Assembly: GCA_963836355.1 (NCBI GenBank)
Contig: CAWIJO010000007.1
Coordinates: 124,001-188,000, forward strand
Direction: 5' to 3'
DNA: 64,000 nucleotides
Source: Palsa-506 sp963836355
GTDB taxonomy: Bacteria > Actinomycetota > Actinomycetes > Streptosporangiales > Streptosporangiaceae
Both the position numbers and the translations under genes were made by a program. Shown here in pieces: positions 42,235 through 51,518 of the stretch (position 1 is its first letter; each line of letters opens with the position of its first letter). The notes beneath the pieces are model-generated. The model did no database searches. It was not told where the DNA came from and saw only the letters and a program-made list of their open reading frames with translations.

Positions 42235-42591
42235 ATGGACAGGGATACGGCGATCTCGTACGCGGCGGCGGTGCCCGGATCGCGGGTGCTCTCCAGGAGC
42301 GGCAAGGAGATAGGCACGCTTGAGCACGTGCTAGAAGTGCCGCAGCTCGACGTATTCGACGGCATCGTCATCCATACCCGCCGTGGCCTGCGCTTCGTCG
42401 ACGCCGACCAGGTCGAGCGGATCACCGCCAGCTATATCCGGTGCGCTATCAGCGACAAGCAGGCGGCGAGCCTGCCGGCCCCGGACGGCGCGCCGGTCTA
42501 CCGCGTGGACATGCTGGCCGAGACCGGCGACTCGCGGCATGACCGGATCGGCCGGATGTTCCGCCGCCCGCACTGGATCAGGGAGAAGTGA
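42235..42591 (+). CDS. PRC-barrel-like small protein
   Basis: A 118-residue protein. The segment PGSRVLSRSGKEIGTLEHVL, followed by FDGIVIHTRRGLRFVDADQV and ERITASYIRC, has the length and strand pattern of a PRC-barrel or DUF2171-like domain (conserved 'G..IG.v..v' and 'v....V'). Such domains bind RNA, proteins or photosynthetic complexes; in actinobacteria the function is mostly unknown. The ATG at 42235 has a strong AGGAGG site. The C-terminal tail (HDRIGRMFRRPHWIREK) is basic. Confidence 0.65.
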   Translation: MDRDTAISYAAAVPGSRVLSRSGKEIGTLEHVLEVPQLDVFDGIVIHTRRGLRFVDADQVERITASYIRCAISDKQAASLPAPDGAPVYRVDMLAETGDSRHDRIGRMFRRPHWIREK

Positions 42592-42825
42592 GCCGCCGGC
42601 GTCAGGCCGGGGCGGCGCTCAGGCCGGCCTGCTGCGATACGGGCATGTAATTGCAATATCACTTAATGTAGCTGGATACCATTGCCGGTGCCAGCGGTCG
42701 GCCTGAACTGGCTGATAGCTGCCGATTCCCGCTGCCCAGGTGTGGCGGCGGCGCGCTAGGCGGGAGAGAATCTGACTGGGGACTGGCCTCGGTGCTGCGG
42801 CCCGATCCCCTCTGGGGTGACCGTT

Positions 42826-43422
42826 ATGACAACGCCCACAACGACGTGGACAAGGCTGACCGGCCGGCTCGGGTTCGACCGCAACCCGCTGCGCCGGCCC
42901 GCAGATCTGATCGCGGCCTGGCTGCTGCCTGCCGTGATCGCCGCGTTCCTCGCCCTCGGCCCGCTGGCGGCGGGCGCGGCCAGCCTCTGGGTGCACGCGA
43001 GCAACGCGGCCGCGCGGCAGGCCCAGCGGTCCTGGCACCGGGTTCCCGCGGTCCTGCTGCAGGCCGCGCCCGGGCCGCTGATGTCCGACGGCGGCGCGAA
43101 CACCTGGCTGGTCGAGATGCCCGCCCGGTGGACGGCCGGCGGCCGGACGCATACTGCCAAGGTACCGGCCGCCGCGGGTACCAGCGCGGACGCCGTGGTG
43201 CCGGTGTGGCTCGACCGGGCCGGCCACGTAATGTTCCCGCCGCTGACCGCGGGCCAGGTCCAGGAACGCGTCCTCGTCGCCGCGGCGGCCGCACTCGCCG
43301 CGCTGGCGGTGCTGCTGGCCAGCCTGGCGCTGCTCGCCCGGCATGTGCTCGACCGCCGCAGGATCGCTGGCTGGGATGCCGCCTGGCAGGCGGTCGGACC
43401 GCAGTGGAGCCGGAACGGATAA
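42826..43422 (+). CDS. Rv1733c-like two-helix membrane protein
   Basis: About 198 residues from ATG 42826; GTG 42817 would add three and overlaps a GGGGTGA ribosome-binding site. A first helix at about residues 30-50 (LIAAWLLPAVIAAFLALGPL) and a second at about 145-168 (AAAAALAALAVLLASLALLA) flank an external domain with WLVEMPARWTAGGRTHTAKV. The beginning (RLTGRLGFDRNPLRRPADLI) and end (GWDAAWQAVGPQWSR) match the actinobacterial Rv1733c-type family of unknown function. It is followed by valS, with its own promoter in between. Confidence 0.75.
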   Translation: MTTPTTTWTRLTGRLGFDRNPLRRPADLIAAWLLPAVIAAFLALGPLAAGAASLWVHASNAAARQAQRSWHRVPAVLLQAAPGPLMSDGGANTWLVEMPARWTAGGRTHTAKVPAAAGTSADAVVPVWLDRAGHVMFPPLTAGQVQERVLVAAAAALAALAVLLASLALLARHVLDRRRIAGWDAAWQAVGPQWSRNG

Positions 43423-43449
43423 GAAACCCTGCGGGCGGCCGCGGCGCGC

Positions 43450-43455
43450 TAGGAT
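43450..43455 (+). promoter_or_regulatory. -10 box TAGGAT of a leaderless valS promoter
   Basis: TAGGAT ends seven bases before the ATG at 43463 with no ribosome-binding site between, so transcription probably starts at the ATG. Confidence 0.5.
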
Positions 43456-43462
43456 CTGATGC

Positions 43463-46097
43463 ATGAGCCATGATTTCCGCCCCAGCGACGTGCCAGCCAA
43501 GCCAGCGCTTGACGGCATCGAGGACAAGTGGTCGCGCCGGTGGGAAGAGGCCCGGGTAGTACAAGTTTGACCGTACCAGGGACCGCGCCGGCGTTTACGC
43601 CATCGACACTCCCCCGCTGACGGTCAGCGGGTCGCTGCACATCGGGCACGTCTTCTCGTTCACCCAGACCGATACGGTCGCGCGGTTCCAGCGGATGCGC
43701 GGCAAGGACGTGTTCTACCCGATCGGCTGGGACGACAACGGGCTGGCGACCGAGCGCCGGGCGCAGAACTACTACGGCGTCCGGTGCGACCCGTCGCTGC
43801 CATATGACCCGGCCTTCCAGCCGCCCGCCGGTGGCGGCGCAGCGGCTCCGGGCGGCCGGTACGACCAGCAGGTCCCGGTGTCCAGGCGTAACTTCGTGGC
43901 GCTGTGCCAGCAGCTGACCGAGCTGGACGAGCAATCCTACGAGGAAGCCTGGCGGCGGCTCGGCCTTTCGGTTGACTGGAGCACGAAGTACCGCACGATC
44001 GACGAGCGATCCCGCGCGGTGGCCCAGCGCGGTTTCCTCCGTAGCCTGGCCCGGCAGGAGGCCTACCTGGCCGAGGGCCCGTCCATGTGGGACGTCACGT
44101 TCGGCACGGCGGTGGCGCAGGCCGAACTCGAGGACCGGCCGGTCAAATCCTCGTTTTACCATCTGGCCTTTCCAGTCATCGGCCCCGGTCCGGCGGCCGG
44201 CAACCCCAGCCCGCAGCCGGCCGAAGTGCTGGTCGCCACCACCCGGCCCGAGCTGCTGGCGGGCTGCGTGGCGCTGGTCGCGCATCCCGACGACCAGCGG
44301 TACGCCGCGCTGATCGGCGCCATGGTGCGTACGCCGGTGTTCGGCGTCGAGGTCCCGGTCCGCGCGCACCGGCTGGCCGAGCCGGGCAAGGGCACCGGCA
44401 TCGCGATGGTGTGCACGTTCGGCGACACCACCGACGTGATCTGGTGGCGGGAGCTGCAGCTGCCGACCCGGCCGGTGATCGGCCGCGACGGCCGCGTGCT
44501 GGCCGAGCCGCCGCCTGGGCTGGACGACGCCGGGCGCGCGGCCTACGCGCAGCTGGCCGGCCTGACGGTGCGGCAGGCCAGGCGGCGGATGGCCGAACTG
44601 CTGACCGCGGCTGGCCGGCTGCGCGGCGATCTGGAGCCGGTCGAGCACGCGGTGAAGTTCTACGAGCAGGGCGAGCTGCCGCTGGAGATCGTCACCTCCC
44701 GGCAGTGGTACATCAGCAACGGCGGCCGCGACGCGGGCCTGCGCGCGGCGATGGCGGCCCGCGGCCGGGGACTCGACTGGCACCCGGCGCACATGCGCGC
44801 CCGCTACGAGAACTGGGTCAACGGGCTGGCCGGCGACTGGCTGATCAGCCGTCAGCGGTACTTCGGCGTGCCGGTCCCGGTCTGGTACCCGCTGGACGCG
44901 AGCGGCCAGCCGCGGTACGAGGAGCCGATCCTGCCGCCCGACGCCGCGCTGCCGGTCGACCCGGCCGCCGACCCGCCGCCGGGGTATGCCGACAGCCAGC
45001 GCGGCCAGCCCGGCGGGTTCGCCGGCGACCCGGACGTGATGGACACCTGGGCGACCTCCTCGCTGACCCCGCAGATCGCCGGTGGCTGGAGCACCGACGA
45101 CGACCTGTTCCGCCGGGTGTTCCCGATGGACCTGCGGCCGCAGGCGCACGAGATCATCCGGACCTGGCTGTTCTACGCGGTGCTCAGGTCGCACGCCGAG
45201 CATGGCCAGCTACCGTGGCGGCACGCCGCGATCTCGGGCTGGATACTCGACCCGGACCGCAAGAAGATGTCCAAGTCCAAGGGCAACGTGGTCACCCCGA
45301 TGGCGATCCTGCGCGAGTACGGCTCGGACGCGGTGCGGTACTGGGCCGGCCGTGCGCGGCTCGGCACCGACACCGCATTCGACCCCGGGCAGCTCAAGAT
45401 CGGGCGGCGGCTGGCCATCAAGATCCTCAACGTCAGCCGGTTCGTGCTGGCCGGCCCGCCGGAAAACGAAAGGTCAGGACCAGCTATAACGGATCCGCTG
45501 GACCTGGCCATGCTCGGCAGGCTCGTGGCGGTGGCGGGCCAGGCCGCGGCGGCGTTCGAGGCGTACGAGCACGCGCGGGCGCTAGAGCTCACCGAGCAGT
45601 TCTTCTGGTTCTTCTGCAACGACTACGTCGAGCTGGTCAAGCCGCGGGCATACGGCGCGCGCGGCGCGGCTGCGGCCGCGTCGGCGACCGGGGCGCTGCG
45701 GCTGGCGCTGTCGGCGCTGCTGCGGCTGTTCGCGCCGGTGCTGCCGTTCGTCACCGAGGAAGTGTGGTCGTGGTGGCAGCCGGGCTCCGTGCACCGTGCG
45801 CCGTGGCCGGACCCGGGCGAGTTCCCCGCGGCCGTCCCGGCTGACGCTGCTGGCGATGGCCAGGCCCGGATGCTGGCGGCGGCCTCCGGGGCGATCGCCG
45901 CGGTGCGGGCGGCCAAGTCGGCGGCCAGGCTGTCCATGCGGGCGCCGGTCAGCGAGCTCGTGGTCACCGCGGCGGCCGATGACCTGGCCGCGCTCACCGC
46001 GGTGCTGCCCGACGTGCAGGCGGCCGGCCAGGTGGCCAAGGTAGCGCTGCGCGCGGCGGCGGCAGCGGAGCCCGAGTACGAGGTGATCCTCTGTTAG
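43463..46097 (+). pseudogene. valS: Valyl-tRNA synthetase, broken by one extra base as read
   Basis: Class Ia aminoacyl-tRNA synthetase. From ATG 43463 the frame reads DVPAKPALDGIEDKWSRRWE but hits a stop at 43568. One extra base at about 43556-43559 (GGGTAGTAC) shifts the frame. In the next frame YKFDRTRDRAGVYAIDTPPL, the HIGH motif GSLHIGHVF, the editing domain and the KMSKS motif KKMSKSKGNVV follow, up to a stop at 46097. The corrected length is about 877 residues, normal for actinobacterial ValRS, and motifs such as FYPIGWDDNGLATERR are intact. Because valS is essential, a sequencing error or a second intact copy is more likely than real loss. A C-terminal coiled-coil arm (from about residue 800) is present. 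Confidence 0.9.
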
Positions 46098-46107
46098 CTG
46101 GCCCGGG

Positions 46108-46113
46108 TAATCT
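46108..46113 (+). promoter_or_regulatory. -10 box TAATCT of a leaderless msrB promoter
   Basis: TAATCT lies seven bases before the ATG at 46121, immediately after the valS stop. No Shine-Dalgarno sequence is visible. Confidence 0.5.
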
Positions 46114-46120
46114 CGCTGGC

Positions 46121-46546
46121 ATGGAAAATGTCCCGCTAACCGAGGACGAATGGCAGCAGCGGCTGACCCCGGAGGAGTACCGCGTGCTGCGGCAGGCAGG
46201 CACCGAGGCACCGTTCACCGGTGCGTACACCGACACCAAGACCGAGGGCGTCTACCGGTGCCGGGCCTGCGGCGCCGAGCTGTTCAGGTCCACCGCGAAG
46301 TTCGACTCGCATTGCGGCTGGCCGAGCTTCTACCAGCCGACCGCCGATGACGCGGTGGTGCTGCTCGAAGACAGCTCGCTCGGCTCGGTCCGCACCGAGG
46401 TGCGCTGCGCCAACTGCGGGTCGCATCTCGGTCACGTGTTCGAGGGCGAGGGCTACCAGGTGCCCACCGATCAGCGCTGGTGCATCAACTCGGTCTCGCT
46501 GACCCTGGAGCCGGTGCCCGACGGCGCCGGGCCGGCAGGCAGCTAA
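46121..46546 (+). CDS. msrB: Peptide-methionine (R)-S-oxide reductase
   Basis: A 141-residue MsrB. Zinc is held by two CxxC pairs, YRCRACGAELF and VRCANCGSHLGHVFE. The catalytic Cys is in QRWCINSVSLTLEP near the C-terminus, and FDSHCGWPSFYQP is the substrate-binding region. It reduces methionine-R-sulfoxide in proteins using thioredoxin. Length and motif order are normal. It starts 23 bases after valS, apparently from its own leaderless promoter. Confidence 0.95.
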   Translation: MENVPLTEDEWQQRLTPEEYRVLRQAGTEAPFTGAYTDTKTEGVYRCRACGAELFRSTAKFDSHCGWPSFYQPTADDAVVLLEDSSLGSVRTEVRCANCGSHLGHVFEGEGYQVPTDQRWCINSVSLTLEPVPDGAGPAGS

Positions 46547-46579
46547 CGTGGCCGGCCGGTAAACGGAGCGGAACCAGGC

Positions 46580-46981
46580 TTACAGCTGGCTGGTCTCGCC
46601 GGTCGCCGCCTCGGGAGGCGGATCGAATTCAACCGCGGGCAGGTCCTCGGCCACCACCGGGCCGTCATCGTAGTCGTAGTCAAGGCGATGGCTGACCGCG
46701 CCCGGACCGCGGTACCGCTCCGGCAGGCCGGGGCTCACCCACCGCGTCCGCAGCCAGTCGCCGCGGGCGGAAGCGGGCACCAGCAGCAGCGCCAGGACAC
46801 CGGCCAGCATCAGGACAACGCCGACGTCATGCAGATTCAGCCCGGGCGGGGACGCGGTAATGACGAACCGTAAGCTCACGCCGGCCGCGATGAGCAAAAT
46901 GCCCACGACGGCGCGCGTCACGCGCTGACGGCCCGACGACGGCCGCGGTCGCCTGCCCGAATCGTTGAACCTGTCCATCAT
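46580..46981 (-). CDS. Small two-helix membrane protein
   Basis: About 133 residues from ATG 46981 (or 46978). A basic N-terminus (DSGRRPRPSSGRQRVTRA) precedes two hydrophobic segments, VVGILLIAAGVSLRFVITAS at about 23-42 and DVGVVLMLAGVLALLLV at about 51-67. A short cytoplasmic tail ending in acidic residues (LDYDYDDGPVVAEDLPAVEF) follows. The arrangement resembles actinobacterial DUF6458-type small membrane proteins, but the assignment is weak. GGGGGATGGG upstream may serve as ribosome-binding site. Confidence 0.65.
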   Translation of the reverse strand: MMDRFNDSGRRPRPSSGRQRVTRAVVGILLIAAGVSLRFVITASPPGLNLHDVGVVLMLAGVLALLLVPASARGDWLRTRWVSPGLPERYRGPGAVSHRLDYDYDDGPVVAEDLPAVEFDPPPEAATGETSQL

Positions 46982-47080
46982 CGTTCCCATCCCCCAGAGC
47001 AGCATTGACTCTACGCTCCGGAGTGCCCTCGGCATAGGGGCGAGTTGCTATCGATTGCATTGACCGGCGGAGAACTGCGG

Positions 47081-47350
47081 TCAGCGCGCTCGGACCAGCG
47101 TGCCCAGGAGCGCTCGGACCAGCGTGCCCAGGAAACCGGCGCCGAGGCGAGGCAGGCCGCGCAAGGCCACCGGCCCCCCCAATGAATTCCTGCCGCGGGA
47201 CACAAGTTCCCGCAACGCGAACCCATTGGTCCATGCCGTCGCGACGTGCGACGGCAAGACCCGGCCACTATTGTGGCGGCCTTCCCTCCGGTGCGGTGCT
47301 GCCTCACCCCGGCTAAGCACAGCCAACCGGGTGCCAGCCGCCCGCGCCAT
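47081..47350 (-). CDS. Possible small basic protein (low confidence)
   Basis: An 89-codon frame from ATG 47350, preceded by GGAG at seven bases. It reads ARAAGTRLAVLSRGEAAPHR near the start and GGPVALRGLPRLGAGFLGTL near the end, where a 24-base duplication repeats LGTLVRA. The C-terminal third is amphipathic. There is no recognisable family, and long frames arise by chance in this GC-rich DNA, so it may not be a gene. Confidence 0.2.
   Translation of the reverse strand: MARAAGTRLAVLSRGEAAPHRREGRHNSGRVLPSHVATAWTNGFALRELVSRGRNSLGGPVALRGLPRLGAGFLGTLVRALLGTLVRAR
47086..47133. repeat. Perfect 24-base tandem duplication
   Basis: The 24 bases at 47086-47109 (beginning GCGCTCGGACCAGCG, ending CCCAGGA) are repeated exactly at 47110-47133. 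No flanking inverted repeats are seen, so replication slippage is the simplest origin. Confidence 0.9.
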
Positions 47351-47446
47351 CCCTGAACTCCGGGATGCGCCCGGGACGCCGCCGGGCCTAGACTCCGCGC
47401 TACCGTACGCAAAGACCCGCACGGGCAAGACGGGAACGAGGCGGCG

Positions 47447-48310
47447 ATGGCGCTCGATCCGATCCCGGCGGCAGCGCACGTCGCGGCGCCGAACGGACGC
47501 GTAACTCCGGTCCCGGAGGGCACCAGCCTGGTATTCGGCCGGGGGGCCGACGCGGATTTGGTGATCCCGGCAGGGCGCGGGCTGTCCCGGCGGGCCGGTA
47601 TCGTCAGCGCGGTCGCTGGCGGCGCCTGGGTGGCGAACATCAGCAAGACGCATGCGCTGTACGCCGAGGGTGACGGCTACCGGATACGGCTGCCGCGGAT
47701 GGACGATGCAAGCGAGCCGTCCGCCGGGTGGTTCGTCCGGCAGGGCACCGTGCTGGTCGGCTCCCGCGCGATGCTCGACGAAGGTCAGCCGCTGCGCCTG
47801 GTCGTCGCGTCCGGGCCGGGTTCGGCCGGTGCGGCCGACCCCGGAGGCGCGGGCCTGTGGCCTGGCCAGGATGCGGCCCCGCTGCGGCCGGACGGGGATG
47901 CGACGCTGCTCCCGCTTTACCTTGACCCGAACACCAAGCTCTTCCTGGTCGCCTTGATGTGGTGCCGGCCATGGCTGGTCGATCCGGCGCGCGGCACCCC
48001 GCTCCCCCGGACGCCCGAGATCGCCCGTGCCGCGTTGGAGGCGACCGACGCGCACCATGAGATCGAGCGGTTCGACAGCGACCCTGCCTTCCGTGACCGG
48101 CTGTCCGCGCGGGTCGGCGAGCATCTCAAGGTGCTGCGCCGCAAGATCATCGAGCGAGGGCTGGTCCGGCCGGGTATCCGGCTGTCGGACGAGGTCGCGG
48201 TGGGTGCGCTGATCGAGAACGGCACCATCGCCGCCAGTGACCTCGCCCGGCTCGGCGACCCGGCGTGGTGCTCCCGGCAGGAGGATCTCTGGTGGACGCA
48301 GGCGACCTGA
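47447..48310 (+). CDS. FHA-domain protein
   Basis: A 287-residue protein. The N-terminal forkhead-associated domain (about residues 15-110) shows VPEGTSLVFGRGADADLVIP and GRGLSRRAGIVSAV, the phosphothreonine-binding loop region (Arg31 and Ser/Arg near 51), although the usual SxxH is altered to SRRAG. The rest (residues 145-287) is an actinobacterial extension with LPLYLDPNTKLFLVALMWCR and an HTH-like HLKVLRRKIIERGLVRPGIR. FHA proteins read phosphorylation by Ser/Thr kinases; one is encoded convergently just downstream. GAGG precedes ATG 47447. Confidence 0.8.
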   Translation: MALDPIPAAAHVAAPNGRVTPVPEGTSLVFGRGADADLVIPAGRGLSRRAGIVSAVAGGAWVANISKTHALYAEGDGYRIRLPRMDDASEPSAGWFVRQGTVLVGSRAMLDEGQPLRLVVASGPGSAGAADPGGAGLWPGQDAAPLRPDGDATLLPLYLDPNTKLFLVALMWCRPWLVDPARGTPLPRTPEIARAALEATDAHHEIERFDSDPAFRDRLSARVGEHLKVLRRKIIERGLVRPGIRLSDEVAVGALIENGTIAASDLARLGDPAWCSRQEDLWWTQAT

Positions 48311-48350
48311 CCGGCTGACCCGCGGCTGGCTGCCGGCTGGCGGCGGCCGG

Positions 48351-49874
48351 CTAGCTGTGGTCCACCAGGAAGCTGGTCTTAGCCCGGCCGCCGCCGGGAC
48401 CGGTGACCGCCACTCGGTAGGTCCGCAGCGGCAGCCCGCCGCGGAAGAACTCATGATCCTGGTTGATCGCGTAGTTAAAGTTGCCTGCGCTGTCCGCGAC
48501 CGGGTGCACCGGCGACGGGCCCACGCCCACCAGCGTTACGGTCACCGGCTGGCCCGGCGGCCAGCCCCGGCCGATGACCACGAACACAGTATGGCTGTCG
48601 CCGAAGTTCTGGATCATGCCTGCCACTGGCTTGCCCGGGCGCGGCGCCGGGAGCGCCGAGGACCCCGACTGCGGCGGCGGAGGCGGCAAGGTGACGGTGC
48701 GCACCGGCTGCGGTTTGCCGGCGTTACTCCCATTGCTGCCGTTAGTCCCGGTGATGGCGGCGCCGATGACCGCGCCCAATGCCATCGCGGCGGCCGCCGC
48801 CGCCACGGCCGCGACGATGACCACGAGCGGCCGCTGCCAGCCCGGCGTCTTCGGCCTGGCCGGGCCGCCCCCGGCGGGTGCCCCGCGAAGCCCTGGCTGC
48901 GAGCCGACTGTGGCGTCCTCGCCGGCCTCCGGCCCGGCTTGCGCGGTGGCCTCCGCCGACGGCCTTGGATCGCGGCGGTACTCCGCTATCAGCGCGCGGG
49001 CGGCACCGGGCAGGAACGCGGCGCCGGCATCGCTGCCGCCGGCCTCGGCACTGATAAACGGCGCGAGCCCGGCCACTACCGCGGCCGAGGTCGGGCGCCG
49101 GCGAGGGTCGCGCTGCAGGCAGGCAAGCACGATTTCGGCCAGGCTGCCCGGCAGCCCGCTCATGTCGGGTTCCTCGGTGGCGAGCCGGACCAGCACATCC
49201 ATGACCGTCTCGCCCTGGTAGGGGGCGTGGCCGGTGGCGGCGAACAGCATCGTGCCGCCCAGCGCGAAGACGTCGCTGGCCACCGTGGCATGCCGGGTAT
49301 CCCGGGCTTGCTCTGGCGCCATGTACGCCGGAGTGCCGACGGCGCCGCGGGTCACCGTGAGCTGGATCCGCTCGGCGGCCCGGGCCACGCCGAAATCGAT
49401 GACCCGGGGCCCGTCCAGCGAGACCAGCACGTTGGATGGTTTCAGATCCCGGTGCACCAGGCCGGCCCCGTGGATCGATTCCAGTGCCTCGGCGCATCCG
49501 GCCGCCAGCCAGCGGACCGCAGGCACCGGCAGCGGGCCGCAGGTCCGCACCAGCTGGCTCAGCGATGGGGCCGGCACGTACGCGGTGGCCAGCCACGGCA
49601 AGTCGGCCTCCGGGTCGGCGGCGACGACCGCGGCGGTGAACGCCCCGCTGACCCGGCGCGCGGCCGCCACCTCCTGGGCGAAGCGGGTGCGGAAATCAGG
49701 CTCCTCGGCAAGCTCGACCTTGATCGTCTTCACCGCGACCAGGCGGCCGGCCGCCGACCGGCCCAGGTAGACCCGCCCCATCGCCCCGGCGCCTAGTCGG
49801 CCAACCAGGACGAAGCCGCCGACCTGCTCCGGATCCCACCGGCGTAGCGGCTGCACTAACGCGGGCTGCGGCAC
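48351..49874 (-). CDS. Transmembrane Ser/Thr protein kinase (Pkn type)
   Basis: A 507-residue receptor-like kinase. The kinase domain (about 20-275) has the glycine loop GRLGAGAMGRVYLG, the ATP-binding Lys49 (VAVKTIKVE), HRDLKPSN at 141-148, DFG at 160-162 and APE at 186-188. A juxtamembrane linker rich in Pro and Gly leads to one transmembrane helix (about 349-374). An extracellular domain of about 100 residues follows (FGDSHTVFVVIGRGWPPGQP), Ig-like in look and without PASTA repeats. GTG 49874 has GGAGGAG eight bases upstream. It is convergent with the FHA gene. Its signal and targets are unknown. Confidence 0.92.
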   Translation of the reverse strand: MPQPALVQPLRRWDPEQVGGFVLVGRLGAGAMGRVYLGRSAAGRLVAVKTIKVELAEEPDFRTRFAQEVAAARRVSGAFTAAVVAADPEADLPWLATAYVPAPSLSQLVRTCGPLPVPAVRWLAAGCAEALESIHGAGLVHRDLKPSNVLVSLDGPRVIDFGVARAAERIQLTVTRGAVGTPAYMAPEQARDTRHATVASDVFALGGTMLFAATGHAPYQGETVMDVLVRLATEEPDMSGLPGSLAEIVLACLQRDPRRRPTSAAVVAGLAPFISAEAGGSDAGAAFLPGAARALIAEYRRDPRPSAEATAQAGPEAGEDATVGSQPGLRGAPAGGGPARPKTPGWQRPLVVIVAAVAAAAAAMALGAVIGAAITGTNGSNGSNAGKPQPVRTVTLPPPPPQSGSSALPAPRPGKPVAGMIQNFGDSHTVFVVIGRGWPPGQPVTVTLVGVGPSPVHPVADSAGNFNYAINQDHEFFRGGLPLRTYRVAVTGPGGGRAKTSFLVDHS

Positions 49875-50328
49875 AGGACAGTCTCCTCCCCCGGTATGCG
49901 CTGATAGGCCCCTATAATGCCGGGCGGCCGGGCATGCCGGGACCATACACCGCCGGACTCAGCCGCCGACCTGACCCACGGCGTGATGGTGATCTTGATT
50001 CATGCATCCTTGCCGACCGCGCTACCCGGTCTGGCTTCGCTGGGAACGAGTCTTCGACCTTACCCGCGAGTTCTCCCGGCTGCGCTGCTCCAGCGACACG
50101 GTCTACGGGTTCGTCGCCGGGCTGTCTCCCGACTCGCGCACGCGGACCGGCGAGCACGATACGGCCATCCCTTACCAGCACAGCGCCGTCCAGCCAGCCG
50201 GGGCTTAGCCTGGCCCGAGCCATCGCCGCAGAAAGCCATATCGGACAGCGGCCGACGAGAAATTCGCCGCCGCTGGTAGCGCCGCCACCGGCGGGGCCGG
50301 TGATCGCAGCGCCGCCCGTCGGGCTTGC
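49875..50328. other. 454-base intergenic region, no convincing gene
   Basis: Upstream of the kinase gene the minus strand has a TATAGG-like box near 49915 within an ATAGG-CC-CCTAT dyad (49903-49914), a plausible promoter with operator. The rest has frames on both strands without family character. A minus-strand frame reading WLDGAVLVRDGRIVLAGPR near 50170-50223 faintly recalls an amidohydrolase start but cannot be extended. Confidence 0.4.
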
Positions 50329-51504
50329 TCAGCACGCCGGTCCCGGCCGGGCGAGCGACTGCGGGCCTAGCTCGTCCAGGCTCGCGTAACCGGACAGCCG
50401 CATAGTGAGCTCGAAATCGTTGCGCAGCGCTCGCAGCACGTGCCGGACGCCGTCCTCGCCGCCGATGCCGAGCCCGAACGCGTACGGCCGCCCGATCAGC
50501 ACCGCCCGGGCGCCGAGCGCCAGCGCTTTCAGCATGTCCGCGCCGCCCCGGATGCCGCTGTCGAAGAGCACCGTGAGCCGGCTGCCGACCGCCGCGGCGA
50601 TGCCCGGCAGCACGTCCAGCGCGGCGATGGCGCCGTCGACCTGGCGGCCGCCGTGGTTGGACACGATGATCCCGTCCATCCCGGCACTCGCCGCCCGCTC
50701 GGCGTCCGGCACCGACAGGATCCCCTTCAGCACGATCGGGCCGTCCCAGTGATCCCGCGCGAATGGCAGGTCAGCCCAGGTCAGTGTCCGGTCACCGAAG
50801 ATGCGGATGTACTGGAGGATCGCCGCGCGGGGATCCGCCAAGGCCGGCTCTGCCAGCAGCGCCTGGAATGCGGGGTCGGTCAGGTAGTTCTGTATCCCGA
50901 TCCCGCGCAGGAACGGCAGGTACGCCTGGTCGAGATCACGCGGCCGCCAGGCCAGCATCCGGGTATCCAGCGTGATCACCAGCGCGGTGAAGCCAGCCGC
51001 CTTCGCCCGGGCCAGGAAACTTGCCGCCACCGCCCGGTCCTGCGGCCAGTACAGCTGGAACCACCGCTGGCCATCGCCGCTGGCCTCGGCGACGTCCTCC
51101 ATCGGCGTAGAAGACGCTGTGCTCAACACCATCGGCACGCCGTGCGCGGCCGCCGCCCTGGCGACGGCTACCTCGCCGTCCGGGTGCGCGACGCCAAGCA
51201 CGCCGACCGGCCCGAGCAGGAACGGCACCGTGAGCCGGGCGCCGAGCACGGTGCTCGCGTACGACGGCGCGGCCACGTTGGTGAGCATCCGCGGCACGAT
51301 CCGCCACCGGCGGAACGCTTCGGTGTTCTCCCTGGCCGTGTCGCCTGAGCCCGCGCCGCCCGCGATGTAACCGAACGCCTCCGGCGTGAGGCGGCCGGCC
51401 GCGGCCGCCTCCAGCCCGTTCAGGTCGGTCGGCAGGTCGGGCGTCACGCCGTCGAGCCCGGCCAGGTAGATCTCGTCCTGATAAGTTTCCAGCGGCTGAT
51501 CCAC
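50329..51504 (-). CDS. FMN-dependent alpha-hydroxy-acid oxidase/dehydrogenase (lactate 2-monooxygenase-like)
   Basis: A 391-residue TIM-barrel flavoenzyme. It has FGYIAGGAGSGDTARENTEA, then RRWRIVPRMLTNVAAPSYAS near residue 75, the FMN phosphate site IVLKGILSVPDAE with its Lys, and the catalytic His/Arg signature VSNHGGRQVDGAIAALDVLP. The C-terminal FDSGIRGGADMLKALALGAR and LIGRPYAFGL complete the flavin site. Lengths near 390 with this N-terminus are typical of lactate 2-monooxygenase and related enzymes; the exact 2-hydroxy acid is unknown. GTG 51504 starts 14 bases after the class II aldolase-like gene, so the two are probably co-transcribed. Confidence 0.88.
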   Translation of the reverse strand: MDQPLETYQDEIYLAGLDGVTPDLPTDLNGLEAAAAGRLTPEAFGYIAGGAGSGDTARENTEAFRRWRIVPRMLTNVAAPSYASTVLGARLTVPFLLGPVGVLGVAHPDGEVAVARAAAAHGVPMVLSTASSTPMEDVAEASGDGQRWFQLYWPQDRAVAASFLARAKAAGFTALVITLDTRMLAWRPRDLDQAYLPFLRGIGIQNYLTDPAFQALLAEPALADPRAAILQYIRIFGDRTLTWADLPFARDHWDGPIVLKGILSVPDAERAASAGMDGIIVSNHGGRQVDGAIAALDVLPGIAAAVGSRLTVLFDSGIRGGADMLKALALGARAVLIGRPYAFGLGIGGEDGVRHVLRALRNDFELTMRLSGYASLDELGPQSLARPGPAC

Positions 51505-51518
51505 GACCCCGCGCCCGG

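Larger units (their letters stand above)
46982..47446. other. Divergent intergenic region before the FHA gene
   Basis: 465 bases between the small membrane protein gene (minus) and the FHA gene (plus). It holds a perfect 24-base tandem duplication and possibly a short minus-strand frame, both annotated separately. A promoter for the FHA gene should be near 47380-47430, but no clear hexamers stand out. Confidence 0.4.

Noticed and set aside
43695..46097. Taking ValRS as an intact protein starting at ATG 43695
   Set aside because: It would lack the HIGH motif, which lies upstream in the same frame; the gene is better explained as one frameshifted valS.
49917..50279. Plus-strand open frame of about 120 codons upstream of the kinase gene
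   Set aside because: It has no recognisable domain, no ribosome-binding site and the composition of shadow frames; it was left as intergenic.
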